Below are positions 7,587 to 14,131 of a stretch of 16,207 bases of DNA, piece by piece. Both the position numbers and the translations under genes were made by a program. Under the pieces are notes generated by a model, which was given only the letters and a program-made list of their open reading frames with translations, searched no databases and was not told the DNA's origin. The DNA is taken from positions 1-16,207 of the forward strand of contig CAYWZW010000098.1 in the NCBI GenBank assembly GCA_964462945.1, read 5' to 3'. The stretch is from GCA-020343675 sp964462945. GTDB lineage: Bacteria > Planctomycetota > Phycisphaerae > Sedimentisphaerales > Anaerobacaceae. Each line of letters opens with the position of its first letter. The first letter of the stretch is position 1.

Positions 7587-9059
7587 ATGGATATGACCAA
7601 AATCATTGGTGAAGGCATAACCTTCGATGACGTGCTGCTGATCCCAGCCAAGAGCGATTTTGTGCCGAGCCAGGCGAACACCCGCACACAATTGACCAAC
7701 AATATTACGATCAATATCCCGATTGTCTCGGCGGCCATGGATACGGTGACCGAGGCGGCCCTGGCGATTGCACTGGCTCAGGAAGGCGGGATCGGCATCA
7801 TTCATAAGAATCTCTCGATCGAGGCGCAGAAGCGGGAAGTGGCCAAGGTCAAACGCTCCGAGCATGGTGTGATTCTCGACCCCGTGACGTTGTCGCCGAA
7901 TGAGCCGGTCCGAAGGGCACAAGAGCTGATGAACGAGCAGAACGTCTCCGGCATTCCCATCGTCGAGGGAAAAAAGCTGGCGGGCATCCTGACACGCCGG
8001 GATTTGAAGTTTCTCAAAGACTATGAAGTCCAGATCAGCACGGTCATGGTCAAGGACAATCTGGTTACCGGCCCGGCCGGGACGACTCTTGAACAAGCAA
8101 AGGAGATTCTCCAGAAACACAAGGTTGAGAAACTCCTGCTGATCAACGGCAAACGTGAGCTGGCCGGCCTGATTACGATGAGAGATATTGACCGTGTTCA
8201 GCAATATCCGATCGCAGCCAGGGACCAGCGAGGCCGGCTCCGTGTGGGCGCGGCGGTGAGCGTACACGATTACGAGCGCATCGAGGCCCTGATCAGGGCG
8301 GACGTCGATATTATCGTGGTCGATACCGCCCACGGCCATTCGCAAAACGTCATTGAGACGGTCAGGAAAATCAAAGCCGAATATGATATCGACGTGATTG
8401 CGGGTAATATTGCGACCTCCGAGGCTGCGGAGGACTTAATCGCCGCAGGGGCAAACGCCGTGAAGGTCGGCATCGGGCCCGGTGCCATCTGTACGACCAG
8501 AGTCATTTCCGGCGTCGGCGTCCCGCAGATCTCCGCTATCATGAATTGTGCCAGGGCTGCGGAAAAGCACAGTATCCCGGTGATAGCCGACGGCGGCGTC
8601 CGGCAGTCGGGCGATATCACCAAGGCCATCGCGGCCGGAGCATCGAGCGTGATGATCGGGTCCCTCTTTGCCGGCTTGAAAGAAAGCCCGGGCCAATTAG
8701 TCATCTACAAGGGCAGACAGTTCAAGGAATACAGAGGCATGGGTTCTCTGGGAGCCATGGTCAAAGGCTCTGCGGACCGATACGGCCAGAGCAGCTTGAC
8801 CGAGGCGAGCAAACTCGTGCCTGAAGGCGTGGAAGGCCGCGTGCCATACCGCGGCGAGCTGGGCGATTTCGTCTATCAATTGGTGGGCGGATTGCGAGCC
8901 GGCATGGGCTATTGCGGGGCGAGAAACATCGAGGAGCTCAAAAAGGGCAGCCGATTTGTCCGCGTCAGTGCCGCCTCGGTCAGCGAGTCCCATCCGCACG
9001 ATATACAGATTACCAAGGAGGCACCGAACTACTCGGGGGCTCTGCCATTGGAGGGCTGA
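7587..9059 (+). CDS. guaB: IMP dehydrogenase
   Basis: IMP dehydrogenase oxidises IMP to XMP with NAD+, the committed step to guanine nucleotides in the cytosol. The 490-aa protein has the normal bacterial length. It opens with GEGITFDDVLLIPAKSDF (8-25). A tandem CBS (Bateman) module spans about 98-208, with SGIPIVEGKKLAGILTRRD and EKLLLINGKRELAGLITMRD. The TIM-barrel catalytic core follows, with DTAHGHS (246-252), the active-site loop GIGPGAICTTR containing Cys302, ADGGVRQSGDITKA (335-348), the flap RGMGSLGAM (383-391) and EGRVPYRG (416-423). GGAG (7577-7580) is 6 nt from the ATG. No GMP synthase gene is nearby. All key residues look intact. Confidence 0.98.
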   Translation: MDMTKIIGEGITFDDVLLIPAKSDFVPSQANTRTQLTNNITINIPIVSAAMDTVTEAALAIALAQEGGIGIIHKNLSIEAQKREVAKVKRSEHGVILDPVTLSPNEPVRRAQELMNEQNVSGIPIVEGKKLAGILTRRDLKFLKDYEVQISTVMVKDNLVTGPAGTTLEQAKEILQKHKVEKLLLINGKRELAGLITMRDIDRVQQYPIAARDQRGRLRVGAAVSVHDYERIEALIRADVDIIVVDTAHGHSQNVIETVRKIKAEYDIDVIAGNIATSEAAEDLIAAGANAVKVGIGPGAICTTRVISGVGVPQISAIMNCARAAEKHSIPVIADGGVRQSGDITKAIAAGASSVMIGSLFAGLKESPGQLVIYKGRQFKEYRGMGSLGAMVKGSADRYGQSSLTEASKLVPEGVEGRVPYRGELGDFVYQLVGGLRAGMGYCGARNIEELKKGSRFVRVSAASVSESHPHDIQITKEAPNYSGALPLEG

Positions 9060-9081
9060 CAAATACCCCGGACACCGCCGT

Positions 9082-9213
9082 GGAAATCCTAAGCACTAAA
9101 CTCTAAACAAACTCGAATGACCAAAATTGAAGATCCCAAATCCGATTTGGCGAAGGCGAGCCAAGCCGGAGCGAGATGTTTTGGCCGTTTTGCCATTTGG
9201 ATTTAGGATTTCC
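9082..9213. repeat. 132-bp inverted-repeat-bounded intergenic element
   Basis: The element is bounded by the perfect 11-bp inverted repeats GGAAATCCTAA (9082-9092) and TTAGGATTTCC (9203-9213). Inside is a second perfect palindrome with arms CCAAATC (9136-9142) and GATTTGG (9144-9150). The AT-rich wording (actaaactctaaacaaactc, ccaaaattgaagatcccaaa) resembles dispersed intergenic repeats I recall from Planctomycetes genomes; that link is from memory and not tested. It codes for no protein and may be a MITE-like or REP-like element. Confidence 0.55.
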
Positions 9214-9351
9214 TTCGCCTGGATAAGCACGTTTATCGAGGACGCAGAACCAGGCGGCACTCCATTGTTCATACTTGGCTGTTCTTTCGATGAATAAGCG
9301 GGGACTTGTCAGCCTCTTCGCCGCGTCCAAGCTACGGCGAATAAAAATCGT

Positions 9352-9379
9352 TTGAAAATTCATCCCGCCAGTGTAAACT
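9352..9379 (+). promoter_or_regulatory. candidate promoter for the alaC-like gene
   Basis: TTGAAA (9352-9357) and TAAACT (9374-9379) are spaced by 16 nt, giving a leader of about 55 nt to the ATG at 9442. Both boxes are imperfect, so the assignment is tentative. Confidence 0.35.
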
Positions 9380-9441
9380 GTCCGATTGTACTGAAAGAAA
9401 AGTTTCCTGATTCTTAAGATAGAACTATAGGTGAATTGAAG

Positions 9442-10659
9442 ATGGATATCCATCAGAAGGGTGCTTTGGACAGAGGGATTGAGCCGGCGCAGAGAATCAC
9501 GCGCTTACCGCCCTACCTGTTCGGCCGGTTGAATGCACTTAAGCTCTCCAAGCGCCAAGCGGGCGCCGACATTATCGATCTGGGCATGGGTAATCCGTCG
9601 GACCCGGCGCCGCAGATCGTGATTGACAAGCTCTGCGAGGCGGCCCGCGATCCGCGCAACCACCGATACAGCGCGTCAAAAGGCATCAAGAACCTGCGAA
9701 AAGAAGTCGCGATGAAATACGAGCGAAAATGGAACGTGCAGCTCGACCCGGAGACCGAGGTGCTGGCCTGTATCGGCTCGAAAGAAGGTTTCAGCCATCT
9801 GTGCCTGGCGATGATGGGCCCGGGCGATACGGCGATTGTCCCCGACCCGGCCTTTCCCATACACAACTACGCCGTCGCTCTGGCGGGTGCCAACGTCGTA
9901 TCCGTGCCTTTGGGCAACGATGACAAATTCATCAGTAACGTGACGATGGTCATTGAGAATATGTATCCGAGGCCCAAGCTGCTGATTCTCAATTATCCGC
10001 ACAATCCGACCGCCATGACCGTGGATGCAGGATTTTTCGAGCCGGTCGTCGAGCTGGCAAAGAAGACCGGCATAGCGGTGATTCACGACTTTGCATACGG
10101 CGAGACCTGTTTCGACGGCTATGAGGCGCCGAGCTTCCTCTCGGTGAAGGGCGCAAAAGACGTCGGCGTCGAATTTACCACGATGAGCAAGCCTTACAAT
10201 ATGGCGGGTTTTCGCATCGGTTTCGTGGCGGGCAACAAAAATATGGTCGATTACCTCGCCACGATCAAGAGCTATTACGACTACGGCATCTTCCAGGCGA
10301 TACAAATAGCCGGCATCATTGCGATGCGACACTGTGAGCAAGAGATCGTCGCTCAGAACCTGATGTACCAGTCGCGGCGGGACGTGGTTTGCGAGGGCCT
10401 TGGAAGGATCGGCTGGGAGGTGGAAAAACCACGCGCCACGATGTTCGTCTGGGCGAAGGTCCCGAAGGAACATTCCAAGGGCAAAGGCAGCATCGACTAC
10501 GCCATGGACCTGATGGAGCACGCGGAGGTTGCAATCGCTCCGGGCAGGGCGTTCGGCGAAGGCGGTGAAGATTATATGCGTATCGCCCTTGTCGAAAACG
10601 AGCAGCGTCTGCGGCAGGCAATTCGCAACATCGGTCGATTTGTACGCAAGAGCCGATAA
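9442..10659 (+). CDS. alaC: AlaC-type PLP aminotransferase (class I/II)
   Basis: The 405-aa protein closely follows the pattern of E. coli AlaC (YfdZ), which makes alanine from pyruvate with glutamate as donor; LL-diaminopimelate aminotransferases are near relatives. Shared landmarks, counted from the ATG at 9442, are RITRLPPYLF (18-27), IIDLGMGNP (44-52), YSASKGIKNLR (76-86), GSKEGFSHL (112-120), YPHNPT (185-190) with the PLP-contacting Asn188, HDFAYGE (215-221) with Asp216 and Tyr219, and SKPYNMAGFRIGF (249-261) with the Schiff-base Lys250. YMRIALVENEQRLRQAIRNI near the C-terminus holds the substrate-carboxylate Arg. An in-frame TTG at 9436 is possible, but AGGTG (9429-9433) is better placed for the ATG. 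The fold and cofactor are certain. Alanine versus another amino acid as product is a family inference. Confidence 0.9.
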   Translation: MDIHQKGALDRGIEPAQRITRLPPYLFGRLNALKLSKRQAGADIIDLGMGNPSDPAPQIVIDKLCEAARDPRNHRYSASKGIKNLRKEVAMKYERKWNVQLDPETEVLACIGSKEGFSHLCLAMMGPGDTAIVPDPAFPIHNYAVALAGANVVSVPLGNDDKFISNVTMVIENMYPRPKLLILNYPHNPTAMTVDAGFFEPVVELAKKTGIAVIHDFAYGETCFDGYEAPSFLSVKGAKDVGVEFTTMSKPYNMAGFRIGFVAGNKNMVDYLATIKSYYDYGIFQAIQIAGIIAMRHCEQEIVAQNLMYQSRRDVVCEGLGRIGWEVEKPRATMFVWAKVPKEHSKGKGSIDYAMDLMEHAEVAIAPGRAFGEGGEDYMRIALVENEQRLRQAIRNIGRFVRKSR

Positions 10660-10776
10660 CCGCCACTCCGTGTCCTCAAATTTTTGATGAAGGGCCCATA
10701 ATAGTCCGGACTCGGCAAGCCCAGGCGATTCTCCGGCGATTGCCGACCGATAATCCTCGAACCTCCCAGAAAAGAC

Positions 10777-10805
10777 TTGACTTTTCGAGCGTTTTTTGGT
10801 TTAAT
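10777..10805 (+). promoter_or_regulatory. candidate sigma70 promoter for the PEP-CTERM gene
   Basis: TTGACT (10777-10782) and TTTAAT (10800-10805) are separated by 17 nt, close to the sigma70 consensus in sequence and spacing. Transcription would start near 10812 and leave a leader of about 90 nt. A perfect 10-bp palindrome, AGTCCGGACT (10703-10712), lies about 65 bp upstream and might be an operator. Confidence 0.5.
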
Positions 10806-10900
10806 ATCAGTGTCGAGATTCATAATCGTCAGGCGGTTTGGGCCGGCAATGGCCTTAGCCATCCTGGTGAGTGTATCGTGTGCGAGGGGGATGGGACGTG

Positions 10901-11503
10901 ATGAAATGGGGGGTTCCCAAATTTTTCGGATGTGGAGGTAGAACATTCGCCGCTCTCATGATCGTGTGCGGACTGTTCGCGCCGGCGTACGGCCAAACAG
11001 CGTCTGCCCGACCGACGGCAGGTGGCGATGTTGTGCTTCTTCTCGAACAGACCCCCGTCAAAGGCGGCGAAATCACCCCGGTCGCGGGCGTCTATCACTT
11101 CGCGTCGGGCTCGGAAGTGACCTTGACCGCAAATCCGAAACCCGGCTACCATTTCGCTCACTGGCTGGGCGACGTCAGCGACCCAACCGCAGCCAGCACG
11201 GTCGTCCTTCTTAATGGTCCTAAAGTCATTATTGCGGTCTTCAAGCAGACCGAGCACGGCATTTCGGCCGACGGAGAGAGCCTGCCCGCCGCCGGCGGAG
11301 GCGCCCCCGGCGGACTGTTCCCCACCGCCCTGGACCTGGGCCGGCCGGGAGGTTTCGGCGGAGGCGCAGGCGGCGCAGAACCGAAACCACAACAATTCAC
11401 CTACGTCATAAACTACAATCCGGCACCCCAGGTGCCCGAGCCCGCGACGGGTGCCCTCTTGATGTTGGGCGGCTTGCTCGCGTTTGCACGGAAGAGAATG
11501 TAG
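10901..11503 (+). CDS. secreted PEP-CTERM protein with an InlB-B-like repeat
   Basis: The 200-aa protein is exported. It has a signal peptide with hydrophobic core FAALMIVCGLFAPAYG (16-31) and likely cleavage before Gln32. Residues 53-116 resemble the divergent InlB B-repeat family (GGEITPVAGVYHFASGSEVT, then LTANPKPGYHFAHWLGD). A Gly/Ala/Pro-rich low-complexity stretch follows (131-159). The C-terminus is a PEP-CTERM signal: VPEP (178-181), a hydrophobic segment (183-195) and a basic RKR end. In characterised systems such signals are recognised by an exosortase (EpsH/XrtA) for surface or exopolysaccharide delivery; no exosortase gene is in this window. I chose the ATG at 10901, which begins a normal signal peptide, over the GTG at 10871. 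AGGGGGA (10884-10890) lies 10 nt upstream. Its specific function is unknown. Confidence 0.85.
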   Translation: MKWGVPKFFGCGGRTFAALMIVCGLFAPAYGQTASARPTAGGDVVLLLEQTPVKGGEITPVAGVYHFASGSEVTLTANPKPGYHFAHWLGDVSDPTAASTVVLLNGPKVIIAVFKQTEHGISADGESLPAAGGGAPGGLFPTALDLGRPGGFGGGAGGAEPKPQQFTYVINYNPAPQVPEPATGALLMLGGLLAFARKRM

Positions 11504-11521
11504 AATTGAGAATTCTACATT
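11497..11521. repeat. 11-bp-arm hairpin over the PEP-CTERM stop codon
   Basis: Perfect arms AATGTAGAATT (11497-11507) and AATTCTACATT (11511-11521) flank a GAG loop and overlap the TAG stop at 11501-11503. Two genes converge here, so it may act as a bidirectional terminator, although no long T-run follows on either strand. The wording also recalls GTAGAAT-type intergenic repeats. Confidence 0.55.
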
Positions 11522-11544
11522 CTACGCTCTGCGTTCCAAATCTC

Positions 11545-11811
11545 TTACTCGAATGTGTAGCCGCACGTCTCTTGCGTAATGAGCTCAGATTCCGTTCTTG
11601 GGTATTTTCTGCAGTTCAAGGGGCGAATTGGATAAACCGTGCAATAACCTCTGCCCTCTGCGCCATTCTTCAGGAAGGGACAGACGTTCGGCAGCTTGCA
11701 GCACGCGCCGCAATTGATGCACCGCCCTTTGCGTCTTGGCGAGACCGGCAGGATCGCCGTGAAGGTCCTTTTCACCTTGGCAAGCCACGTATTGCGGTTC
11801 TCATTAGCCAT
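11545..11811 (-). CDS. YkgJ-type cysteine-cluster protein
   Basis: This 88-aa cytosolic protein carries the YkgJ/UPF0153 cysteine cluster, thought to bind zinc or an Fe-S centre. The eight cysteines are at 31, 34, 37, 38, 44, 57, 67 and 83, in CINCGACC, CPFL, YCTVYPIRPLNCRKYPR and CGYTF. The CTVYPIRPLNC block is the family's most recognisable part. No enzyme activity can be assigned, and proteins of this family are poorly characterised. The gene lies between convergent PEP-CTERM and upstream DUF2752 genes. It has a perfect short palindrome just before its start codon (11818-11832) and only a weak GAGA as ribosome site. The N-terminal 25 residues are basic. Confidence 0.85.
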   Translation of the reverse strand: MANENRNTWLAKVKRTFTAILPVSPRRKGRCINCGACCKLPNVCPFLKNGAEGRGYCTVYPIRPLNCRKYPRTESELITQETCGYTFE

Positions 11812-11817
11812 AATGCG

Positions 11818-11832
11818 ACATTCTCAGAATGT
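11818..11832. promoter_or_regulatory. palindrome directly upstream of the ykgJ-like gene
   Basis: ACATTCT (11818-11824) and AGAATGT (11826-11832) form a perfect 7-bp inverted repeat around one base, 6 bp before the ATG at 11811. Its position suits a repressor operator or a small mRNA hairpin hiding the start. No regulator is known. Confidence 0.35.
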
Positions 11833-11884
11833 GCAGACATTTTGATTTTCAATCTTTGATTTTTGAATTTGTCCAGACAATCGT

Positions 11885-11902
11885 GGTGGGGCAAGCCCCA
11901 CC
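11885..11902. repeat. GGTGGGGC palindrome, likely interspersed repeat
   Basis: GGTGGGGC (11885-11892) and GCCCCACC (11895-11902) form an 8-bp GC-rich stem with a 2-nt centre, followed by CTACAATTTTAG. It lies 14 bp past the DUF2752 stop on the minus strand, where a terminator is expected. On that strand the stem is followed by ACGATTGTCTG, which is not a T-run. The wording GTAGGGTGGGGC resembles widespread intergenic repeats, recalled from memory. Confidence 0.5.
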
Positions 11903-11915
11903 CTACAATTTTAGT

Positions 11916-12326
11916 TCACCCCACGTACAGAATAACATACGCCCAATTGGCAAGAAACAATACGGCGGCCAGAACCCAGGCGGCAGAGCGTTCCGTTCTC
12001 GTCAGGCTGATTCGTACACCTCGGGCAAAAATGACCCGAACAGCAGCGCCCGCAAAAAACAACGCAAGCGCCGAATTGAGCAGGGGATTATACAGCCAGG
12101 CTCGGCCAGCTTGGCCGTGCAGAAAAGACAAGGCCCCCCGCGTGAATCCACACGTCGGACACGCAACGCCGGTGCACCGCTTGATAAGGCAAAGCTCCAC
12201 GGGCCTGCCAAGATGGGCGCTCATCAATAGCGCCCCCGCACCCAGGGCACTCCACACCAGCACAATCAACACGGCCCAGAGCGGCCACGGCGGGCGACGA
12301 CATACCTGAACCAGCTCAATTTTCAT
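11916..12326 (-). CDS. DUF2752 small membrane protein
   Basis: The 136-aa protein belongs to the DUF2752 family: a short polytopic membrane protein with a cysteine motif between helices one and two. Here the motif reads CLIKRCTGVACPTCGFTR, with Cys46, Cys51, Cys56 and Cys59 followed by Arg63. Hydrophobic helices lie at about 15-37, 83-100 and 113-135. The frame continues upstream to an ATG at 12551, but that part overlaps the DUF4190 gene in another frame and has no family similarity, so I use the ATG at 12326. It starts 14 bp after the DUF4190 stop, consistent with one transcript. The biochemical role of the family is unknown. The CPxCG motif suggests metal binding or a redox pair, which is inference. 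Confidence 0.83.
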   Translation of the reverse strand: MKIELVQVCRRPPWPLWAVLIVLVWSALGAGALLMSAHLGRPVELCLIKRCTGVACPTCGFTRGALSFLHGQAGRAWLYNPLLNSALALFFAGAAVRVIFARGVRISLTRTERSAAWVLAAVLFLANWAYVILYVG

Positions 12327-12340
12327 TACGTCGGCCTTGG

Positions 12341-12667
12341 TCACGAGCCAAATATGGCCAGCCCGCCCCCCAGAGCTATTACAAGGATCTGGATGACCAG
12401 TGCGATAATCCAGAGAATAACGCTTATCATGCCGCAGATCTTGCCTGCCTGGGTCAATCCCTCGCCGGACCGGTCCATTCTTCCGGCGGCCATCTCTCTC
12501 TGGTCGCTGTTTCCCATCACCCACGCGATGATGCCACAGATGAAGCAGCAAACGATGCCAAGTATCCCAAGGGTGAGAATGACACCACCACGGTGAGGCC
12601 GGAGCGGTTGCTGTGTGTGGAACGGGGGTCCTACCGGTGCTGTGGGGACTTGTGGTTCCTCTGCCAT
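12341..12667 (-). CDS. DUF4190 small membrane protein
   Basis: This 108-aa protein has a Pro/Gln-rich cytosolic N-terminus (1-27) and then the DUF4190 pattern: a first helix GGVILTLGILGIVCCFICGIIAWVMG (27-52), a short polar stretch with MAAGRMDRSGEGLTQAGKICG (59-79), and a second helix pair from about 80 to 105. Such proteins are common in Gram-positive bacteria and Planctomycetes, often beside DUF2752 genes, and have no established function. AGGAG (complement at 12674-12678) lies 6 nt before the ATG, the best ribosome site among the small genes here. A TTGACA -35 lies upstream. It is the first gene of the likely DUF4190-DUF2752 operon. Confidence 0.83.
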   Translation of the reverse strand: MAEEPQVPTAPVGPPFHTQQPLRPHRGGVILTLGILGIVCCFICGIIAWVMGNSDQREMAAGRMDRSGEGLTQAGKICGMISVILWIIALVIQILVIALGGGLAIFGS

Positions 12668-12687
12668 GCGGGTCTCCTATAAACTCG

Positions 12688-12715
12688 AATTTCCCATACT
12701 GAAGTCGGCTGTCAA
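12688..12715 (-). promoter_or_regulatory. candidate promoter for the DUF4190-DUF2752 operon
   Basis: On the minus strand a consensus TTGACA (complement at 12710-12715) is followed after 16 nt by GAAATT (complement at 12688-12693), a poor -10. The 291-bp gap up to the AAA gene holds nothing else I can name besides that gene's own promoter. Confidence 0.3.
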
Positions 12716-12923
12716 CGTAACCTTACCTGAGACTTCCCGACAACTGTCGCGCACATACCATACTCAAAACCCACGAAAGCGCCAAGCACCAATTTCGCAA
12801 GCGCTCAAAGTGTGCCAAAATTAATTTATTGTAGGTAAATCAGATAACGTCGTATCAGTGCCATTTGGGAGTCCGTTGTCTTGCGGGAAACGTAGAAAAT
12901 TCTGTTTTCCTTTGATATTCGTA

Positions 12924-12951
12924 TTGAAGCTCCGAATATTAAAGGTATAAT
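12924..12951 (+). promoter_or_regulatory. promoter abutting the AAA/DUF4143 start codon
   Basis: TTGAAG (12924-12929) and a perfect TATAAT (12946-12951) are spaced by 16 nt. The ATG is at 12959, 7 nt after the -10, where transcription itself would be expected to start. The gene may therefore have a leaderless mRNA. Confidence 0.45.
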
Positions 12952-12958
12952 CCGTCTG

Positions 12959-14098
12959 ATGATAGAAAGACAAGGTTACATAGCTCGGGTTAGAAAGGCC
13001 ATTTCCAGATCGCCGGTTGTGGCTTTACTGGGACCCCGCCAGTGCGGCAAGACAACTTTGGCAAGAATGATCTGCGAGCATCAGCCCAGCACTTATTTTG
13101 ACCTTGAAAGTCAGACCGACCTGCGAAGGCTGGCGAATCCTGAGATGATTCTGGCATCGCTTTCGGGTCTGGTTGTCATTGATGAAATACAGACAAAACC
13201 CGATCTGTTTGCGGCATTGCGAGTTATAGTGGATAAGCCTGAAAACAAATGCAATTTTCTGATTCTTGGAAGTGCCTCGCCCCATATCATCAGAAGTGTT
13301 TCGGAAACTCTTGCCGGCCGCGTCGAGTTTGTTGATATGGCAGGTTTTGATTTGACCGAGCTTGGCAGCAATAGCTGGAAGCAACTGTGGACCCGAGGCG
13401 GATTTCCACGTTCATTCCTTGCCAGGGACGATCAGGACAGCTTTGCGTGGCGCGAAGGCTTCATTCGCACATTTCTTCAACGCGATATTCCGCAGCTCGG
13501 CATTAACATTCCGGCCCCGGCTATGCGAAGATTCTGGACGATGCTGGCTCATTACCACAGCCAAATATGGAATGCTTCGCGTATGGGCTCGGCACTTGGC
13601 ATCAATGACAAGACGGCTCGCTCATACATGGACATTTTGACGCAAACTTATATGATCCATCAACTCCAGCCTTGGCACCAGAACATTCGAAAACGACAGG
13701 TAAAATCGCCTAAAATATACTTTCGTGATACGGGCTTGCTTCACAGTCTGCTTGACCTTCGAGATTTCTATGCGATCACGGGACACCCACAAGCTGGGGC
13801 ATCGTGGGAAGGTTTTGCGATGGAACAGATCATAAGAGAAATCCATCCGTCACAGGTGTACTACTGGGCAACATACAGTGGAGCCGAACTGGACATGTTT
13901 ACCATCGTCAACGCCAAGCGCTATGGAATCGAGTTCAAGTTCAGCGAAGCGCCGGATAAGACAAAATCAATGGCCATCGCAATCGAATCGTTAAAGCTCG
14001 ACAAGTTACTCATAGTATATCCCGGGCAAGAAAGCTGGCCTGTAAACGAAACGATTTCCGTTTGTCCGATAGCCAAGATAGAAGAGTTCCTGGTATAG
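12959..14098 (+). CDS. AAA ATPase with DUF4143 nuclease-like C-terminus
   Basis: The 379-aa protein has the AAA_14 plus DUF4143 architecture found in many bacteria and archaea, mostly without a proven role. The ATPase half has Walker A GPRQCGKTT (25-33), Walker B LVVIDE (71-76), a sensor-like LILGSAS (101-107) and a likely arginine finger in LAGR (Arg121). A winged-helix-like middle (about 190-235) precedes YFRDTGLLHSLL (254-265). The C-terminal half shows a PD-(D/E)xK-like set: Glu284 in WEGFAMEQ, Asp312 in AELD, and Glu325 with Lys327 in GIEFKFS. The catalytic-looking residues are complete. The gene stands alone, with no visible partner or antitoxin, between minus-strand operons, and it looks somewhat less GC-rich than guaB or topA, so horizontal transfer is plausible. 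Only a distant AAAGG precedes the ATG. Confidence 0.9.
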   Translation: MIERQGYIARVRKAISRSPVVALLGPRQCGKTTLARMICEHQPSTYFDLESQTDLRRLANPEMILASLSGLVVIDEIQTKPDLFAALRVIVDKPENKCNFLILGSASPHIIRSVSETLAGRVEFVDMAGFDLTELGSNSWKQLWTRGGFPRSFLARDDQDSFAWREGFIRTFLQRDIPQLGINIPAPAMRRFWTMLAHYHSQIWNASRMGSALGINDKTARSYMDILTQTYMIHQLQPWHQNIRKRQVKSPKIYFRDTGLLHSLLDLRDFYAITGHPQAGASWEGFAMEQIIREIHPSQVYYWATYSGAELDMFTIVNAKRYGIEFKFSEAPDKTKSMAIAIESLKLDKLLIVYPGQESWPVNETISVCPIAKIEEFLV

Positions 14099-14131
14099 AT
14101 TAGCTGAGAATCACAACGTCAGGCCCTTTCA

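Larger units (their letters stand above)
9060..9441. other. intergenic region with interspersed repeat, upstream of alaC
   Basis: This 382-bp stretch has no supported gene. An open frame on the minus strand (9103-9453) runs through the repeat and has no recognisable domain. The left half (9082-9213) is an inverted-repeat-bounded element. The right half holds a candidate promoter for the aminotransferase gene. No terminator for guaB was found just after its stop. Confidence 0.5.

Noticed and set aside
7455..8345. 296-codon minus-strand frame opposite guaB
   Set aside because: It covers conserved IMP dehydrogenase sequence in antisense and also spans the guaB promoter; it resembles no family.
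9103..9453. 116-codon minus-strand frame in the guaB-alaC gap
   Set aside because: It is a chance translation of the inverted-repeat element and the aminotransferase promoter region, with no ribosome site or domain. It even overlaps the start of the aminotransferase gene.
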